Shown: in pieces, positions 38,200-45,006 of the stretch
Position numbering within the stretch: position 1 is the first letter of the stretch
Layout of the letters: every line of letters begins with the position of its first letter
Assembly: GCA_030540395.1 (NCBI GenBank)
Contig: JAUNWI010000004.1
Coordinates: forward strand, 1 to 64,000
Reading direction: 5' to 3'
Length of the DNA: 64,000 nucleotides
Source of the DNA: Phascolarctobacterium sp.
GTDB taxonomy: Bacteria > Bacillota > Negativicutes > Acidaminococcales > Acidaminococcaceae
Made by a program: the position numbers and the translations under genes
Notes under the pieces: generated by a model
The model's database searches: none
Told to the model about the DNA's origin: nothing
What the model saw: only the letters and a program-made list of their open reading frames with translations

Positions 38200-38276
38200 G
38201 GCGGCGTAGCTCAGTTGGCTAGAGCATGCGGTTCATACCCGCAGTGTCCGCGGTTCGAATCCGTGCGCCGCCACCA
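38200..38276 (+). tRNA. tRNA with CAT anticodon, elongator type (Met, or Ile after modification)
   Basis: 77 nt with encoded CCA. Acceptor GGCGGCG/CGCCGCC is fully paired, so it is not an initiator. The anticodon is CAT. Elongator Met is most likely; tRNA-Ile with a lysidine-modified CAT cannot be excluded. Confidence 0.9.
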
Positions 38277-38279
38277 TAT

Positions 38280-38355
<76 letters not shown>

Positions 38356-38364
38356 ATTATATAT

Positions 38365-38440
38365 GCTGATGTAGCTCAGTCGGCAGAGCGTATCCTTGGT
38401 AAGGATAAGGTCACCAGTTCAATCCTGGTCATCAGCTCCA
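38365..38440 (+). tRNA. tRNA-Thr (GGT)
   Basis: 76 nt. Acceptor GCTGATG/CATCAGC, anticodon GGT, T arm CCAGTTCAATCCTGG and an encoded CCA. It reads ACC/ACT codons, in keeping with the threonine T-box at 31615. Confidence 0.94.
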
Positions 38441-38449
38441 TTTAACAGC

Positions 38450-38482
38450 AAGGCTTCCTGTGTAAACGGGAAGCCTTTTTTG
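38450..38482 (+). terminator. Terminator of the tRNA cluster
   Basis: AAGGCTTCC / GGAAGCCTT stem with a T run. Confidence 0.92.
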
Positions 38483-38599
38483 TTTTGTTGTTACAATTAT
38501 AATAGATTTTTAATTTCCTAATAAAAACTAATCAATGAACTTGTGTGGGATAATCTTTAGGAGTATAATATAAATATAAGCCTTTTGGGAGGGATAGAT

Positions 38600-39299
38600 A
38601 TGAAACTATTATCAAAACTCACTGTTTTTTTTTATGATGCTGCTTTTTATGACAACATCTGTAACATGTTTTGCTGAATCTGAGAATAAATCATCTTTTA
38701 AAGATCGTATTCAAAGTATTCAACAGGGGGCTGGAAGGAATCAGTTAAGATTTGCTTTTTATTTGGATTCAGAGGGACATGCTAACTTTGAACAGAAGGT
38801 TTTAGATGAGGTTGTCAATAGCATTCAAGAAAAAGTGCCCAGTTATGTTACAGTTCAAGGTGATGGTCAGTTTTTGGCTGATTTAGATTTGTTTAGGGAA
38901 ACCAAATATGATGATTTAATGGCTCAAATGCAAGCAACAAATCCTCAGTTTGCTGTTATGGGAGATTATGCAGAGAGTGGTAAAAAAGTCAAGCTTACCA
39001 AACCTATACTTGATGAATTTTTAAAAGATAGCGAATATGACGGTATAGTATTGGCTAGGGTTGATGTTGCTCAAGTTAAACAAAATTGGAATCTTTGGGT
39101 AGGTGGTATAGATACTAAAGCAGAATTAGATGTTACTCTAAGAGTGTTTAATAAGCACTCTCAGAAAGGGTATGTCTTTAATAACAGGCAGAGAGTAATA
39201 GGGAAATCTCATGCTATGATGAATGGGTCTACTGATAGAGCAGCAAGGAAAGCTATTCCTAAAGCTTTGGAAAAAGTAAAATCTATAACGGTAGAATAG
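38600..39299 (+). CDS. Hypothetical exported protein with a T9 frameshift in the signal peptide
   Basis: I do not recognise the family. From ATG 38600 (GGGAGGG Shine-Dalgarno eight bases before) the frame reads MKLLSKLTVFF, then runs into nine T (38625-38633) and goes out of frame to an early stop. With one T fewer it would join the long frame and give a proper signal peptide (MKLLSKLTVFF + MMLLFMTTSVTCFA, cleavage near CFA-ES). The rest, about 205 residues, is intact and soluble-looking, with no membrane segments and no cysteines. The body alone could start at ATG 38634 but has no Shine-Dalgarno. It is either a phase-variable gene, a slippage-dependent gene, a recent mutation or a sequencing error. 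Its AT-rich codon use differs from the core genes. Confidence 0.7.
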
Positions 39300-39330
39300 T
39301 AATTTGTAATAAGGCTGTTAGAAAAAGCTC

Positions 39331-39359
39331 TTGCAAAAGGGAGCAAAACAGGGTAAAAT
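39331..39359 (+). promoter_or_regulatory. Promoter of the SCIFF peptide gene
   Basis: TTGCAA (39331-39336), a 17-base spacer and TAAAAT (39354-39359), 38 bases before the start codon. Confidence 0.6.
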
Positions 39360-39396
39360 ATAAGGGTAATAATATTTACTTTTGGAGGTAATACAA

Positions 39397-39543
39397 ATGA
39401 GAAAACATATCCAAACTGTTAATAAAGCTATGCTGAAAAAGACCCTGCGCACCGGCGGCTGCGGCGAGTGCCCGGCTTCCTGCCAATCCGCTTGCAAAAC
39501 TTCTTGCACCGTTGGCAACCAAGTTTGCGAACATAGCAAATAA
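39397..39543 (+). CDS. SCIFF ranthipeptide precursor (six cysteines in forty-five residues)
   Basis: A 48-residue peptide. The N-terminal leader MRKHIQTVNKAM is followed by a core with six cysteines (Cys22, 25, 29, 33, 37, 44) in the spacing CGEC-x3-C-x3-C-x3-C-x6-C. The core reads 'CGECPASCQSACKTSCTVG', the hallmark of the SCIFF family, which is nearly universal in Clostridia and is modified by a partner radical-SAM enzyme into a thioether-bridged ranthipeptide. AGG lies before the ATG (TTTGGAGG, seven bases away). It has its own promoter and terminator. The usual maturase gene is not next to it or anywhere in this window. The peptide's role is unknown. Confidence 0.93.
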   Translation: MRKHIQTVNKAMLKKTLRTGGCGECPASCQSACKTSCTVGNQVCEHSK

Positions 39544-39557
39544 TTCTAAGCAAAATA

Positions 39558-39587
39558 AATCCCTCGACTACGGTCGGGGGATTTTTT
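39558..39587 (+). terminator. Terminator of the SCIFF gene
   Basis: AATCCCTCGAC-TACG-GTCGGGGGATT stem and a T run. It is related in sequence to the terminators at 40526, 41547 and 45285. Confidence 0.9.
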
Positions 39588-39740
39588 GTGTTTAGGGGGT
39601 ATTGCCCGTTTCGTCCTGCTTTGCCAGTGAGCATAGCTTTACCAAAATATTTTTCACGCTCCGTCGCTTTTTAGCCTGTCAAATTTCACCAGTATGGCTA
39701 TGTTTAAATACGAACGAACGGCGAACAAGCAGGAGGAATT
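39588..39740. other. Gap with no recognised feature
   Basis: Between the SCIFF terminator and the recombinase remnant I see no gene, convincing promoter or repeat. Short complementary words (CATAGC/GCTATG) are present but not arranged as a clear hairpin. Confidence 0.5.
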
Positions 39741-39827
39741 GTGACAATGCTAAGACAATTATGTGAAAGGTTTGTAAAATCATGTGAAGCAAGGGGATTA
39801 GCGCGGAATACCATCGATCATTACTGA
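39741..39827 (+). pseudogene. N-terminal remnant of a tyrosine recombinase/integrase
   Basis: An AGGAGGA Shine-Dalgarno is followed by GTG 39741/ATG 39747 and a 28-residue frame ending at TGA 39825. Its 'LCERFVKSCEARGLARNTIDHY' region resembles the start of the core-binding domain of phage-type integrases (KGLSPNTIxxY). The stop abuts the relB promoter. The rest of the gene is gone. The match is short, so the call is tentative, but it fits an island scar. Confidence 0.4.
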
Positions 39828-39856
39828 TTGACATGTAACGACGATGTAGTTACAAT
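39828..39856 (+). promoter_or_regulatory. Promoter/operator of the RelBE-like module
   Basis: TTGACA (39828-39833), a 17-base spacer and TACAAT (39851-39856). Between and over them lies the inverted repeat TGTAAC-N9-GTTACA (39834-39854), a likely site for antitoxin autoregulation. Confidence 0.65.
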
Positions 39857-39879
39857 ATAAACAAATGGAGGTGATTAGC

Positions 39880-40185
39880 ATGGAAAAAACCGCAACCTTA
39901 AACTTGCGTATCAATCCAACTTTAAAAGCAGATGTAGATGCTATTCTTTCTCGGCTTGGTATTCCCATGTCAACAGCTGTTGATATGTTTTTCAATCAAA
40001 TAGTGTTAGTGGGGGGCATTCCTTTTTCTGTGACGATTCCCAAACCTCCTGCTGATGTAGACATCTCACAAATGACAGAGCAGGAACTTCATGAGAAGCT
40101 GCAAAAGGGTTATGATGATTACAGAGCAGGAAGAGTGCGCAGCGCCGTAGAAGCATTTTCTGAGTTCAGGGAGAGACACAGCTAA
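39880..40185 (+). CDS. RelB/DinJ-family antitoxin
   Basis: A 101-residue antitoxin. The N-terminal ribbon-helix-helix ('KTATLNLRINPTLKADVDAIL', 'GIPMSTAVDMFFNQIVLVGGIPF') is the classic DinJ/RelB dimerisation and DNA-binding part. The C-terminal half (from about residue 50, 'ADVDISQMTEQELHEKLQKGYDDY') would wrap the toxin. ATG 39880 follows GGAGGTGA; an ATG at 39865 has no Shine-Dalgarno. The stop overlaps the toxin start by one base (TAATG). Confidence 0.9.
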   Translation: MEKTATLNLRINPTLKADVDAILSRLGIPMSTAVDMFFNQIVLVGGIPFSVTIPKPPADVDISQMTEQELHEKLQKGYDDYRAGRVRSAVEAFSEFRERHS

Positions 40186-40517
40186 TGGAAATATACAGTG
40201 TAAACATCTCTGATGGTGCTTTAGCTGATATGGAAAGTATATATAATTATATTGCCGAAACACTACTGGCACCAGAAAGTGCTCTTAGGCAATATAATCG
40301 TATTGCCAATGCAATTCTTTCTTTGGACACTCTTCCGGAGAGGTATCCATTCTTCGACTGGGAGCCAGAGCATTCTTGGGGAATGAGAAAAATGGTGGTT
40401 GACAACTATATCGTTTGCTATATTGTGGACCCTGGAAAAGTTACAGTAACTGATGTGCTTTATGGAGAAGCTAATGTGCACAATCGGCTGAATATGCGCC
40501 ATAAGCAGCGGTTGTAA
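40185..40517 (+). CDS. RelE/ParE-family toxin
   Basis: A 110-residue toxin of the RelE/ParE superfamily: 'VNISDGALADMESIYNYIAETL' helix pair, 'IANAILSLDTLPERYPFFDWEP' and the C-terminal beta strands 'RKMVVDNYIVCYIVDPGKVTVTDVLYGEANV'. Whether it cuts mRNA on the ribosome (RelE) or targets gyrase (ParE) cannot be told. It overlaps the antitoxin gene by one base and is followed by a terminator. Confidence 0.9.
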   Translation: MEIYSVNISDGALADMESIYNYIAETLLAPESALRQYNRIANAILSLDTLPERYPFFDWEPEHSWGMRKMVVDNYIVCYIVDPGKVTVTDVLYGEANVHNRLNMRHKQRL

Positions 40518-40525
40518 GAAAGACA

Positions 40526-40555
40526 AATCCCTCGGCTGATGTCGGGGGATTTTTT
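40526..40555 (+). terminator. Terminator of the RelBE-like module
   Basis: AATCCCTCGGC-TGAT-GTCGGGGGATT, an 11-bp stem, then a T run. Nearly identical stems lie at 41547 and 45285. Confidence 0.9.
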
Positions 40556-40597
40556 CATTATTGAGTAAAGGTTATGCGGTTTTCTTACCGAGGCGTT
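40554..40597. repeat. 44-bp flank repeat, copy A (3' scar of an Rpn-like gene)
   Basis: These 44 bases are identical to 44162-44205, where they form the last codons of the minus-strand Rpn-like gene ('RLGKKTA' stop) and the bases after it. Here they lie three bases beyond the hicB stop codon, with no Rpn gene attached. They look like the end of an earlier Rpn gene left when hicAB took its place. Confidence 0.85.
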
Positions 40598-40600
40598 GTT

Positions 40601-41008
40601 TTACACTACACCTAACCGTTCTTTAAGAGCCACTTGCAGTAATTGAGAAAAGTTAATCTTTTTCTGCTCTGCTAACTCATTTAAATACCAAGGTATGGTG
40701 AGAGTCTTTTTCACAGAACGATTATCCATCTTGGCTCTGATATTAAACATGTTAACATCAACGTAACAAATAACTTCGTTAGAATTTGCTTGAATATCAT
40801 TGAATTTTGGCTGGGGTACTGGCTCTCCATCTTGCTCAAAACCCCATAAATGCAAGGCTAAGCCCTCGCGTGCTTCATCGACAGCTTCTTTTAGGGTATT
40901 GCCAGAAGCTACACATCCTGGCAAATCAGGAAAGGTAACATTATAGCAATTCTCGCATTGCTCAATGATGGCTGGGTAGATATATTCGTCCGGATAATTC
41001 TTGTACAT
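40601..41008 (-). CDS. hicB: HicB-family antitoxin
   Basis: A 135-residue HicB antitoxin. The degenerate RNase H-like domain shows 'YPAIIEQCENCYNVTFPDLPGCVASGNTLKEAVDEAREGL' (about 11-50). The C-terminal part ('KTLTIPWYLNELAEQKKINFSQLLQVALKERLG') is a ribbon-helix-helix for DNA binding. ATG at 41008 has GAGGTGATA upstream. hicA lies 18 bases before it in the same operon. Confidence 0.92.
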   Translation of the reverse strand: MYKNYPDEYIYPAIIEQCENCYNVTFPDLPGCVASGNTLKEAVDEAREGLALHLWGFEQDGEPVPQPKFNDIQANSNEVICYVDVNMFNIRAKMDNRSVKKTLTIPWYLNELAEQKKINFSQLLQVALKERLGVV

Positions 41009-41026
41009 AGTATCACCTCTCGAAAA

Positions 41027-41221
41027 CTAAATAAGACCAGCTTGTTGTAATATGCTTTTCTCTGTTTTTAAGCTAACATCATCACTTAATTTGTGAGCAG
41101 CTATTGTTACACGGCCTTTTTTAGATGGATGTTTGTATTGCCTATGGCTGCCGTTTTGGGCTACTAAATACCAACCATCCCGTTCAATCTTTCTTATTAG
41201 ATCCTTAAAGGTTCTTGGCAT
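41027..41221 (-). CDS. hicA: HicA-family mRNA interferase toxin
   Basis: A 64-residue double-stranded-RNA-binding-fold toxin. The signature 'LIRKIERDGWYLVAQNGSHRQYKHPSKKGRVTIAAHK' holds the catalytic His in 'GSHRQY'. It cleaves mRNA when free of HicB. TGGAGGTG lies before the ATG at 41221. The promoter has a perfect palindrome. Confidence 0.93.
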   Translation of the reverse strand: MPRTFKDLIRKIERDGWYLVAQNGSHRQYKHPSKKGRVTIAAHKLSDDVSLKTEKSILQQAGLI

Positions 41222-41238
41222 ATTTCTACACCTCCATT

Positions 41239-41268
41239 ATTATATCACACGTATTAAATACGTGTCAA
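41239..41268 (-). promoter_or_regulatory. hicAB promoter with palindromic operator
   Basis: On the minus strand TTGACA (41268-41263), an 18-base spacer and TATAAT (41244-41239). The 19-bp perfect palindrome ACACGTATTAAATACGTGT (41247-41265) fills the spacer, an ideal site for HicB autorepression. Confidence 0.8.
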
Positions 41269-41278
41269 TTGCGCTCCG

Positions 41279-41577
41279 CTTTCCTGACAAAAAAAGCACC
41301 TGTCAAGCTCTGACAGGTGCCAACCAATCCGCACGATTGGGCAGAAGCTCCTTGGAAATCTTCCTGATTTGCAAGGCTACCGCTGCAACTAAGATAATTA
41401 TACACTAAGATGTCGAAAGATACAATAGTTCGCAATACGAACAAAATGTAAAATTTAATTCTTCAAAAGAGAACTATATTTGGTGTATCTGTGCAATATT
41501 GACTCTATATGTTCGAAATGATAGAATTAAGTAGACATAGTTGACAAATCCTTCGGCTGATGTCGGGGGATTTTTTG
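41279..41577. repeat. Long direct repeat R1, copy A (299 bp)
   Basis: It is nearly identical to 45007-45315 (copy B), apart from one 10-base insertion in B and scattered changes. It contains a minus-strand promoter, a structured region and terminator (41289-41402), and at the other end a plus-strand promoter (TTGACT 41499-41504, 17 bases, TAGAAT 41522-41527) followed within 20 bases by a terminator (41547-41577). No protein is encoded. Confidence 0.9.
41289..41390 (-). ncRNA. Candidate structured RNA, copy A
   Basis: On the minus strand TTGTAT, 17 bases, TATAAT (41425-41397) should start a transcript of about 100 nt. It can fold into a long stem (GCAG..CTGC, AGC..GCT, CTTG..CAAG, AAATC..GATTT), a hairpin CCAATC-N5-GATTGG and a terminator GCACCTGTC..GACAGGTGC plus seven T. 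I recognise no known riboswitch or RNA family. Copy B at 45017 keeps every stem. Confidence 0.5.
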
Positions 41578-41696
41578 CGTTTAGGGAAGATCAAGTCTTA
41601 TGACTATATAATTATAAACACTTGTTTCGAGTAACGTTTTGGGTATAATAAAATATCAGTACTTTTGTTGCTGTAGAATAGACAAAAGATAAAAGC

Positions 41697-41742
41697 AGCG
41701 CCTTGTGTGAGCTGAAGAGTTGGCTCACGCAGGGCGCTGTTT
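41697..41742 (+). terminator. Orphan terminator before repeat R2
   Basis: AGCGCC..GTGAGC pairs with GCTCAC..GGGCGCT, followed by TTTT. No gene ends just upstream. Its counterpart at 42841 follows an Rpn-like gene, so this may mark a lost gene. Between 41578 and 41696 I see nothing coding. Confidence 0.6.
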
Positions 41743-41898
41743 TGGCTTGTCAGCAATCGTTATCGGATACAGGTGTGTGCAAGCAAATAACGTATGAATA
41801 ATGAAATTAGCGACAATTATCAGAAAAATATATTGAAATGTGCGCAATTTAGTGCTACAATAGAGCTGGTGAAAAACTTGCAAGTGTACACCGTGGTT
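41732..41898 (+). repeat. Direct repeat R2, copy 1, with promoter
   Basis: A 167-bp block that is almost identical to 42866-43031. It contains a near-consensus promoter: TTGAAA (41833-41838), 17 bases, TACAAT (41856-41861). It lies 55 bases upstream of the first Rpn-like gene and evidently drives it. Confidence 0.9.
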
Positions 41899-41952
41899 GA
41901 TTTTATTTGATTTTTAATTTTTACACGTTTATAATAAGAATAGGAGGAAGAA

Positions 41953-42789
41953 ATGCCTGATTCCGTTCCTGATAGCCTGCTGGTAAAAATCGAAGAGATT
42001 ATCAAGCAAATACAGGCTATGAATTTGTTTAACGATACGTTTATATCCGTTGTCTTTAAGGATAAAGCCTCATGTTTGCATCTTGTGCGCCAGTTGATGC
42101 AAAAGCCTGATTTAAAAATCATTGCTTGTCGCACGCAGGATGCTATTCCCATGCTGATTAGTAAAAGTCCACGACTGGATATCACAGCAGAGGATGACCA
42201 AGGTACTCTCTACGAAATCGAAATCCAGCGCTTGGAAGAGACAGCTCCTGCAAGGAGGGTCCGTTATTATTCTGCTGTCATGGATAGCGAGCTGTTGCGC
42301 AAGGGCGTGACCTATGACAAGCTGCCGGAAGTGTATTTGTTTTATTTATCCGAAAAGGATATTTGGCAAAGAGGGCAGACGGTTTACGAAATGGAGCAAC
42401 TACTGAGGGTTGGCAACGATTCAATTCCCTATTACAACGGTCTGCACACAATTTATGTGAATGCTGAAATTGACGATGGCTCTAACATCGCCAAGCTCAT
42501 GCAATATCTAAAGACCGCCAAGGCTGGCGACACTAGTCAAGGCGCGCTGTCGGCACATGTGAATTATTTGAAGTCCCCTGAAGGAGGTCGAGAAGCCATG
42601 GGAGAATTTGAAAAAATTTTTACTGAAAAAGGTCGTGCAGAAGGCGAAGCGAAGGTTCATAGGGAAACTGCTCTTGAGATGCTAAAGGGTGGAGAGAAGT
42701 TATCTAAGATTGTTAAGTATTCCACTTTGGCTAAGGAGACAGTTTTTGCATTGGCCAAAGAAAATGGCTTAGAGGTAGTTGTAGGCTAG
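41953..42789 (+). CDS. PD-(D/E)XK nuclease, Rpn/putative transposase family (1)
   Basis: A 278-residue protein of the Rpn-like PD-(D/E)XK group (PDDEXK_2). The catalytic pattern is Asp76 ('SPRLDITAED') with Glu90-x-Gln92 in 'YEIEIQ', followed by 'RRVRYYSAVMDSELLRKG' and 'LPEVYLFYLSEKDIW'. The C-terminal 'GEAKVHRETALEML...VFALAKENGLEVV' is a helical tail shared with the next gene. Relatives (RpnA) are Mg2+-dependent DNases that raise RecA-independent recombination. AGGAGGAAG precedes ATG 41953. It has its own promoter in repeat R2. Confidence 0.85.
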   Translation: MPDSVPDSLLVKIEEIIKQIQAMNLFNDTFISVVFKDKASCLHLVRQLMQKPDLKIIACRTQDAIPMLISKSPRLDITAEDDQGTLYEIEIQRLEETAPARRVRYYSAVMDSELLRKGVTYDKLPEVYLFYLSEKDIWQRGQTVYEMEQLLRVGNDSIPYYNGLHTIYVNAEIDDGSNIAKLMQYLKTAKAGDTSQGALSAHVNYLKSPEGGREAMGEFEKIFTEKGRAEGEAKVHRETALEMLKGGEKLSKIVKYSTLAKETVFALAKENGLEVVVG

Positions 42790-42840
42790 TACAATACCCA
42801 CAACTGAATACAATGTCGCCCGCACGGCGACCTCAATGAC

Positions 42841-42877
42841 AGCGTTCCGGTGTAGAATACACTTGGGGCGCTGTTTT
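42841..42877 (+). terminator. Terminator after Rpn-like gene 1
   Basis: AGCGTTCC-GTGT...ACAC-GGGGCGCT stem and TTTT. It is the counterpart of the terminator at 41697, with different but still complementary arms. Confidence 0.65.
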
Positions 42878-43031
42878 GGCTTGTCAGCAATCGTTACCGG
42901 ATACAGGTGTGTGAAACAAATAACGTATGAATAATGAAATTAGCGACAATTATCAGAAAAATATATTGAAATGCGCGCAATTTGGTGCTACAATAGGGCT
43001 GGTGAAAAACTTGCAAGTGTACACCGTGGTT
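42866..43031 (+). repeat. Direct repeat R2, copy 2, with promoter
   Basis: 166 bp nearly identical to 41732-41898. The promoter is TTGAAA (42966-42971), 17 bases, TACAAT (42989-42994). It precedes the second Rpn-like gene. Confidence 0.9.
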
Positions 43032-43088
43032 TACAAAATTATCATGCAGTGATTTTAAGATGTGTGATATAATTAAGGAGGCAGGGAA

Positions 43089-44081
43089 ATGCCGGAAGAT
43101 AGCATTCTTGAAAATGATATACCTTTGCAGGCACGCAAGGATAAGTACGATGCGGCCTGCAAATCAGTGCTGGCCCACAAGGTTATTTTGGCGTGGATTC
43201 TTAAATATTGCACGGCGGAGTTTGCAGAGTGCAGCATTGAGGATATCATGGATAGGTATATTGAAGGTACACCAGAAGTTGCTAAAGCAGTTGTGCATCG
43301 AAGCAAGAAAACTAAAGCCTTGCTCATTGATGGGACCAATACTGAAGACAGCAGTGTTGCTGAAGGTGTAGTTACCTTTGATGTAAAGTTTTTGGCTCAC
43401 GCACCGCTTAATGATGAATTGATTAAGCTGATTATCAACGTGGAAGCGCAAAATAATAGCAGTCCCGGGTACCCATTGGTGAAGCGAGCTCTGTATTATT
43501 GCGGTCGCATGCTTTCCATGCAATATGGCAGGGAGTTTGTCAAATCCCATTACGAGCTGATCAAAAAGGTGTATAGTATTTGGATTTGTCCTAATCCCAG
43601 TGCTGGCAATGAAAACAGCATTGTGAAGTACGCTGTGCAGAAGGATGTTGTGCTTGGTAGCAGTACGGAGGTACAGGCTAATTATGATTTACTGAATGTG
43701 GTGATGGTGAATCTAGGCTCTGAAGACCAGCAGGCCGCTGGAAGCTTGTTGAAGCTTTTGACAGTGCTTTTTGCTTCGCAAAAGACATTAGAAGAGAAAA
43801 AGTATATCATCAGTAATGAGTTTGATATTAAGATGAATAGTGATATGGCGCAGGAGGTGGACGAAATGTGCAATTTGAGTGATGGTGTTTATGAAGCTGG
43901 CAAAGCTGCTGGAGAGGCAGTTGGTATGGCTAAGGGCGAAGCTAGAGTTTATAGAGAAACTGCCCTTAAGATGTTAAGAAAGCAAAAAGCATTGGTTGAG
44001 ATTATGGAATTTACGAACTTATCTCAAGAGGAAATTTTTGCATTGGCCAAAGAGAATGGCCTTGAGGTAGTACTGTCCTAG
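43089..44081 (+). CDS. PD-(D/E)XK nuclease, Rpn/putative transposase family (2)
   Basis: A 330-residue protein with the same fold but a different core. The catalytic pattern is Asp98 ('VVTFDVKFLAH') and Glu119-x-Gln121 ('INVEAQNN'), then 'LVKRALYYCGRMLSMQYGREF' and 'YELIKKVYSIWICPNPS'. The last 50 residues ('GEARVYRETALKML...IFALAKENGLEVV') match those of gene 1 although the rest does not align well. AAGGAGG precedes ATG 43089. The promoter is in repeat R2 copy 2. A GTCGCC/GGCGAC hairpin follows the stop (44107-44123). Confidence 0.82.
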   Translation: MPEDSILENDIPLQARKDKYDAACKSVLAHKVILAWILKYCTAEFAECSIEDIMDRYIEGTPEVAKAVVHRSKKTKALLIDGTNTEDSSVAEGVVTFDVKFLAHAPLNDELIKLIINVEAQNNSSPGYPLVKRALYYCGRMLSMQYGREFVKSHYELIKKVYSIWICPNPSAGNENSIVKYAVQKDVVLGSSTEVQANYDLLNVVMVNLGSEDQQAAGSLLKLLTVLFASQKTLEEKKYIISNEFDIKMNSDMAQEVDEMCNLSDGVYEAGKAAGEAVGMAKGEARVYRETALKMLRKQKALVEIMEFTNLSQEEIFALAKENGLEVVLS

Positions 44082-44122
44082 TACAGTAACATAAACAGAA
44101 TAAATGTCGCCCGCACGGCGAC

Positions 44123-44160
44123 CTAAAAAAAACCGCAATCCAGTGATTGGACTGCGGTTA
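44123..44160 (-). terminator. Terminator of the minus-strand Rpn-like gene
   Basis: Read on the minus strand, AACCGCAGTCCA pairs with TGGATTGCGGTT and is followed by eight T. The convergent plus-strand gene may use it weakly too. Confidence 0.85.
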
Positions 44161-44161
44161 A

Positions 44162-44205
44162 TTCATTATTGAGTAAAGGTTATGCGGTTTTCTTACCGAG
44201 GCGTT
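44162..44205. repeat. 44-bp flank repeat, copy B
   Basis: Identical to 40554-40597. Here it includes the final codons of the minus-strand Rpn-like gene and 18 bases beyond its stop. Confidence 0.85.
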
Positions 44206-44995
44206 CGGCAATGGCTTCGACTTCGTTGATAGGTAAATCAGTTATTTTTGCCGTTAAAGCAATAGATACTCCTTCATTTATGGAGTTTTCTGCTATTTTT
44301 ATGCTGTTATCATGGACTGCCTGTTTTGCTTCTTCGCGAGCTAAATCTTGCATCAGTTTGCACATTTTATCGACCCCCGTTTCTGTTTCCTTATAGCGTC
44401 TGACCTCATTGGCTAGAGCTGTGTTTTTAATATCATTAGCATTTTTACAGAAAAAATCATGCATCAACATACTTAGTTGAGTATTATCATAGCGTTTTTC
44501 TGCATTGACATAGACGATTTTGCCACCATCATTAAATAGAGCGTTGTTTTCATCTATTCTGCGACTGATGTGGTAAATAGGCAAATCATGGCCTAGAACA
44601 TCAAACTCAGTGATAAAAATAACACAAGTATCAGTAAGCTCTTTATAATCCTTTGTGCCAGATGGAAAATATCTTGTATCGATAAGCCCCATATAGTTGC
44701 GAGCCCGTTGTGGCACTGCACCTGCGTTGGTCCTTTGGACTTCTACATTAAAGTGCTTCCCATACTCATCCTCACAGAGAAGATCTAAACGGGATGAATG
44801 ACCAATTAAATTATTAATTTCGAATTGGTGACTACACTTGATTACCCTAATTTTATCATCCCCAAGAATAATGTGCAATAACATTTCGGCAAGTTTAGTG
44901 TTTTCGCTAAATACTACGGACATAAAGGTGTCGTCCATCAAGCAGAACTCGTCTATCGTCTTTTTGTATTTCTGGCGAGTTTCTTCAGTAACCAT
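44180..44995 (-). CDS. PD-(D/E)XK nuclease, Rpn/putative transposase family (3)
   Basis: A 271-residue Rpn-like protein. 'FCLMDDTFMSVVFSENTKLAEMLLHIIL' is the usual N-terminal block; the catalytic pattern is Asp71 ('SSRLDLLCED') with Glu85-x-Gln87 ('NVEVQRTN'). 'PQRARNYMGLIDTRYFPSG' and 'YKELTDTCVIFITEFDVLG' follow; the C-terminus 'LPINEVEAIAERLGKKTA' is helical. I chose ATG 44995 because AAAGGAG lies eight bases upstream; a longer reading (to 45178) would be antisense to the structured repeat and has no Shine-Dalgarno. The only promoter seen upstream is the one inside repeat R1, so expression would need to pass the terminator at 45017. Confidence 0.85.
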   Translation of the reverse strand: MVTEETRQKYKKTIDEFCLMDDTFMSVVFSENTKLAEMLLHIILGDDKIRVIKCSHQFEINNLIGHSSRLDLLCEDEYGKHFNVEVQRTNAGAVPQRARNYMGLIDTRYFPSGTKDYKELTDTCVIFITEFDVLGHDLPIYHISRRIDENNALFNDGGKIVYVNAEKRYDNTQLSMLMHDFFCKNANDIKNTALANEVRRYKETETGVDKMCKLMQDLAREEAKQAVHDNSIKIAENSINEGVSIALTAKITDLPINEVEAIAERLGKKTA

Positions 44996-45006
44996 AAAAC
45001 CAACTC

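Noticed and set aside
39318..39539. Minus-strand frame covering the SCIFF gene
   Set aside because: No Shine-Dalgarno, runs through the SCIFF promoter, and the plus-strand peptide has the family cysteine pattern.
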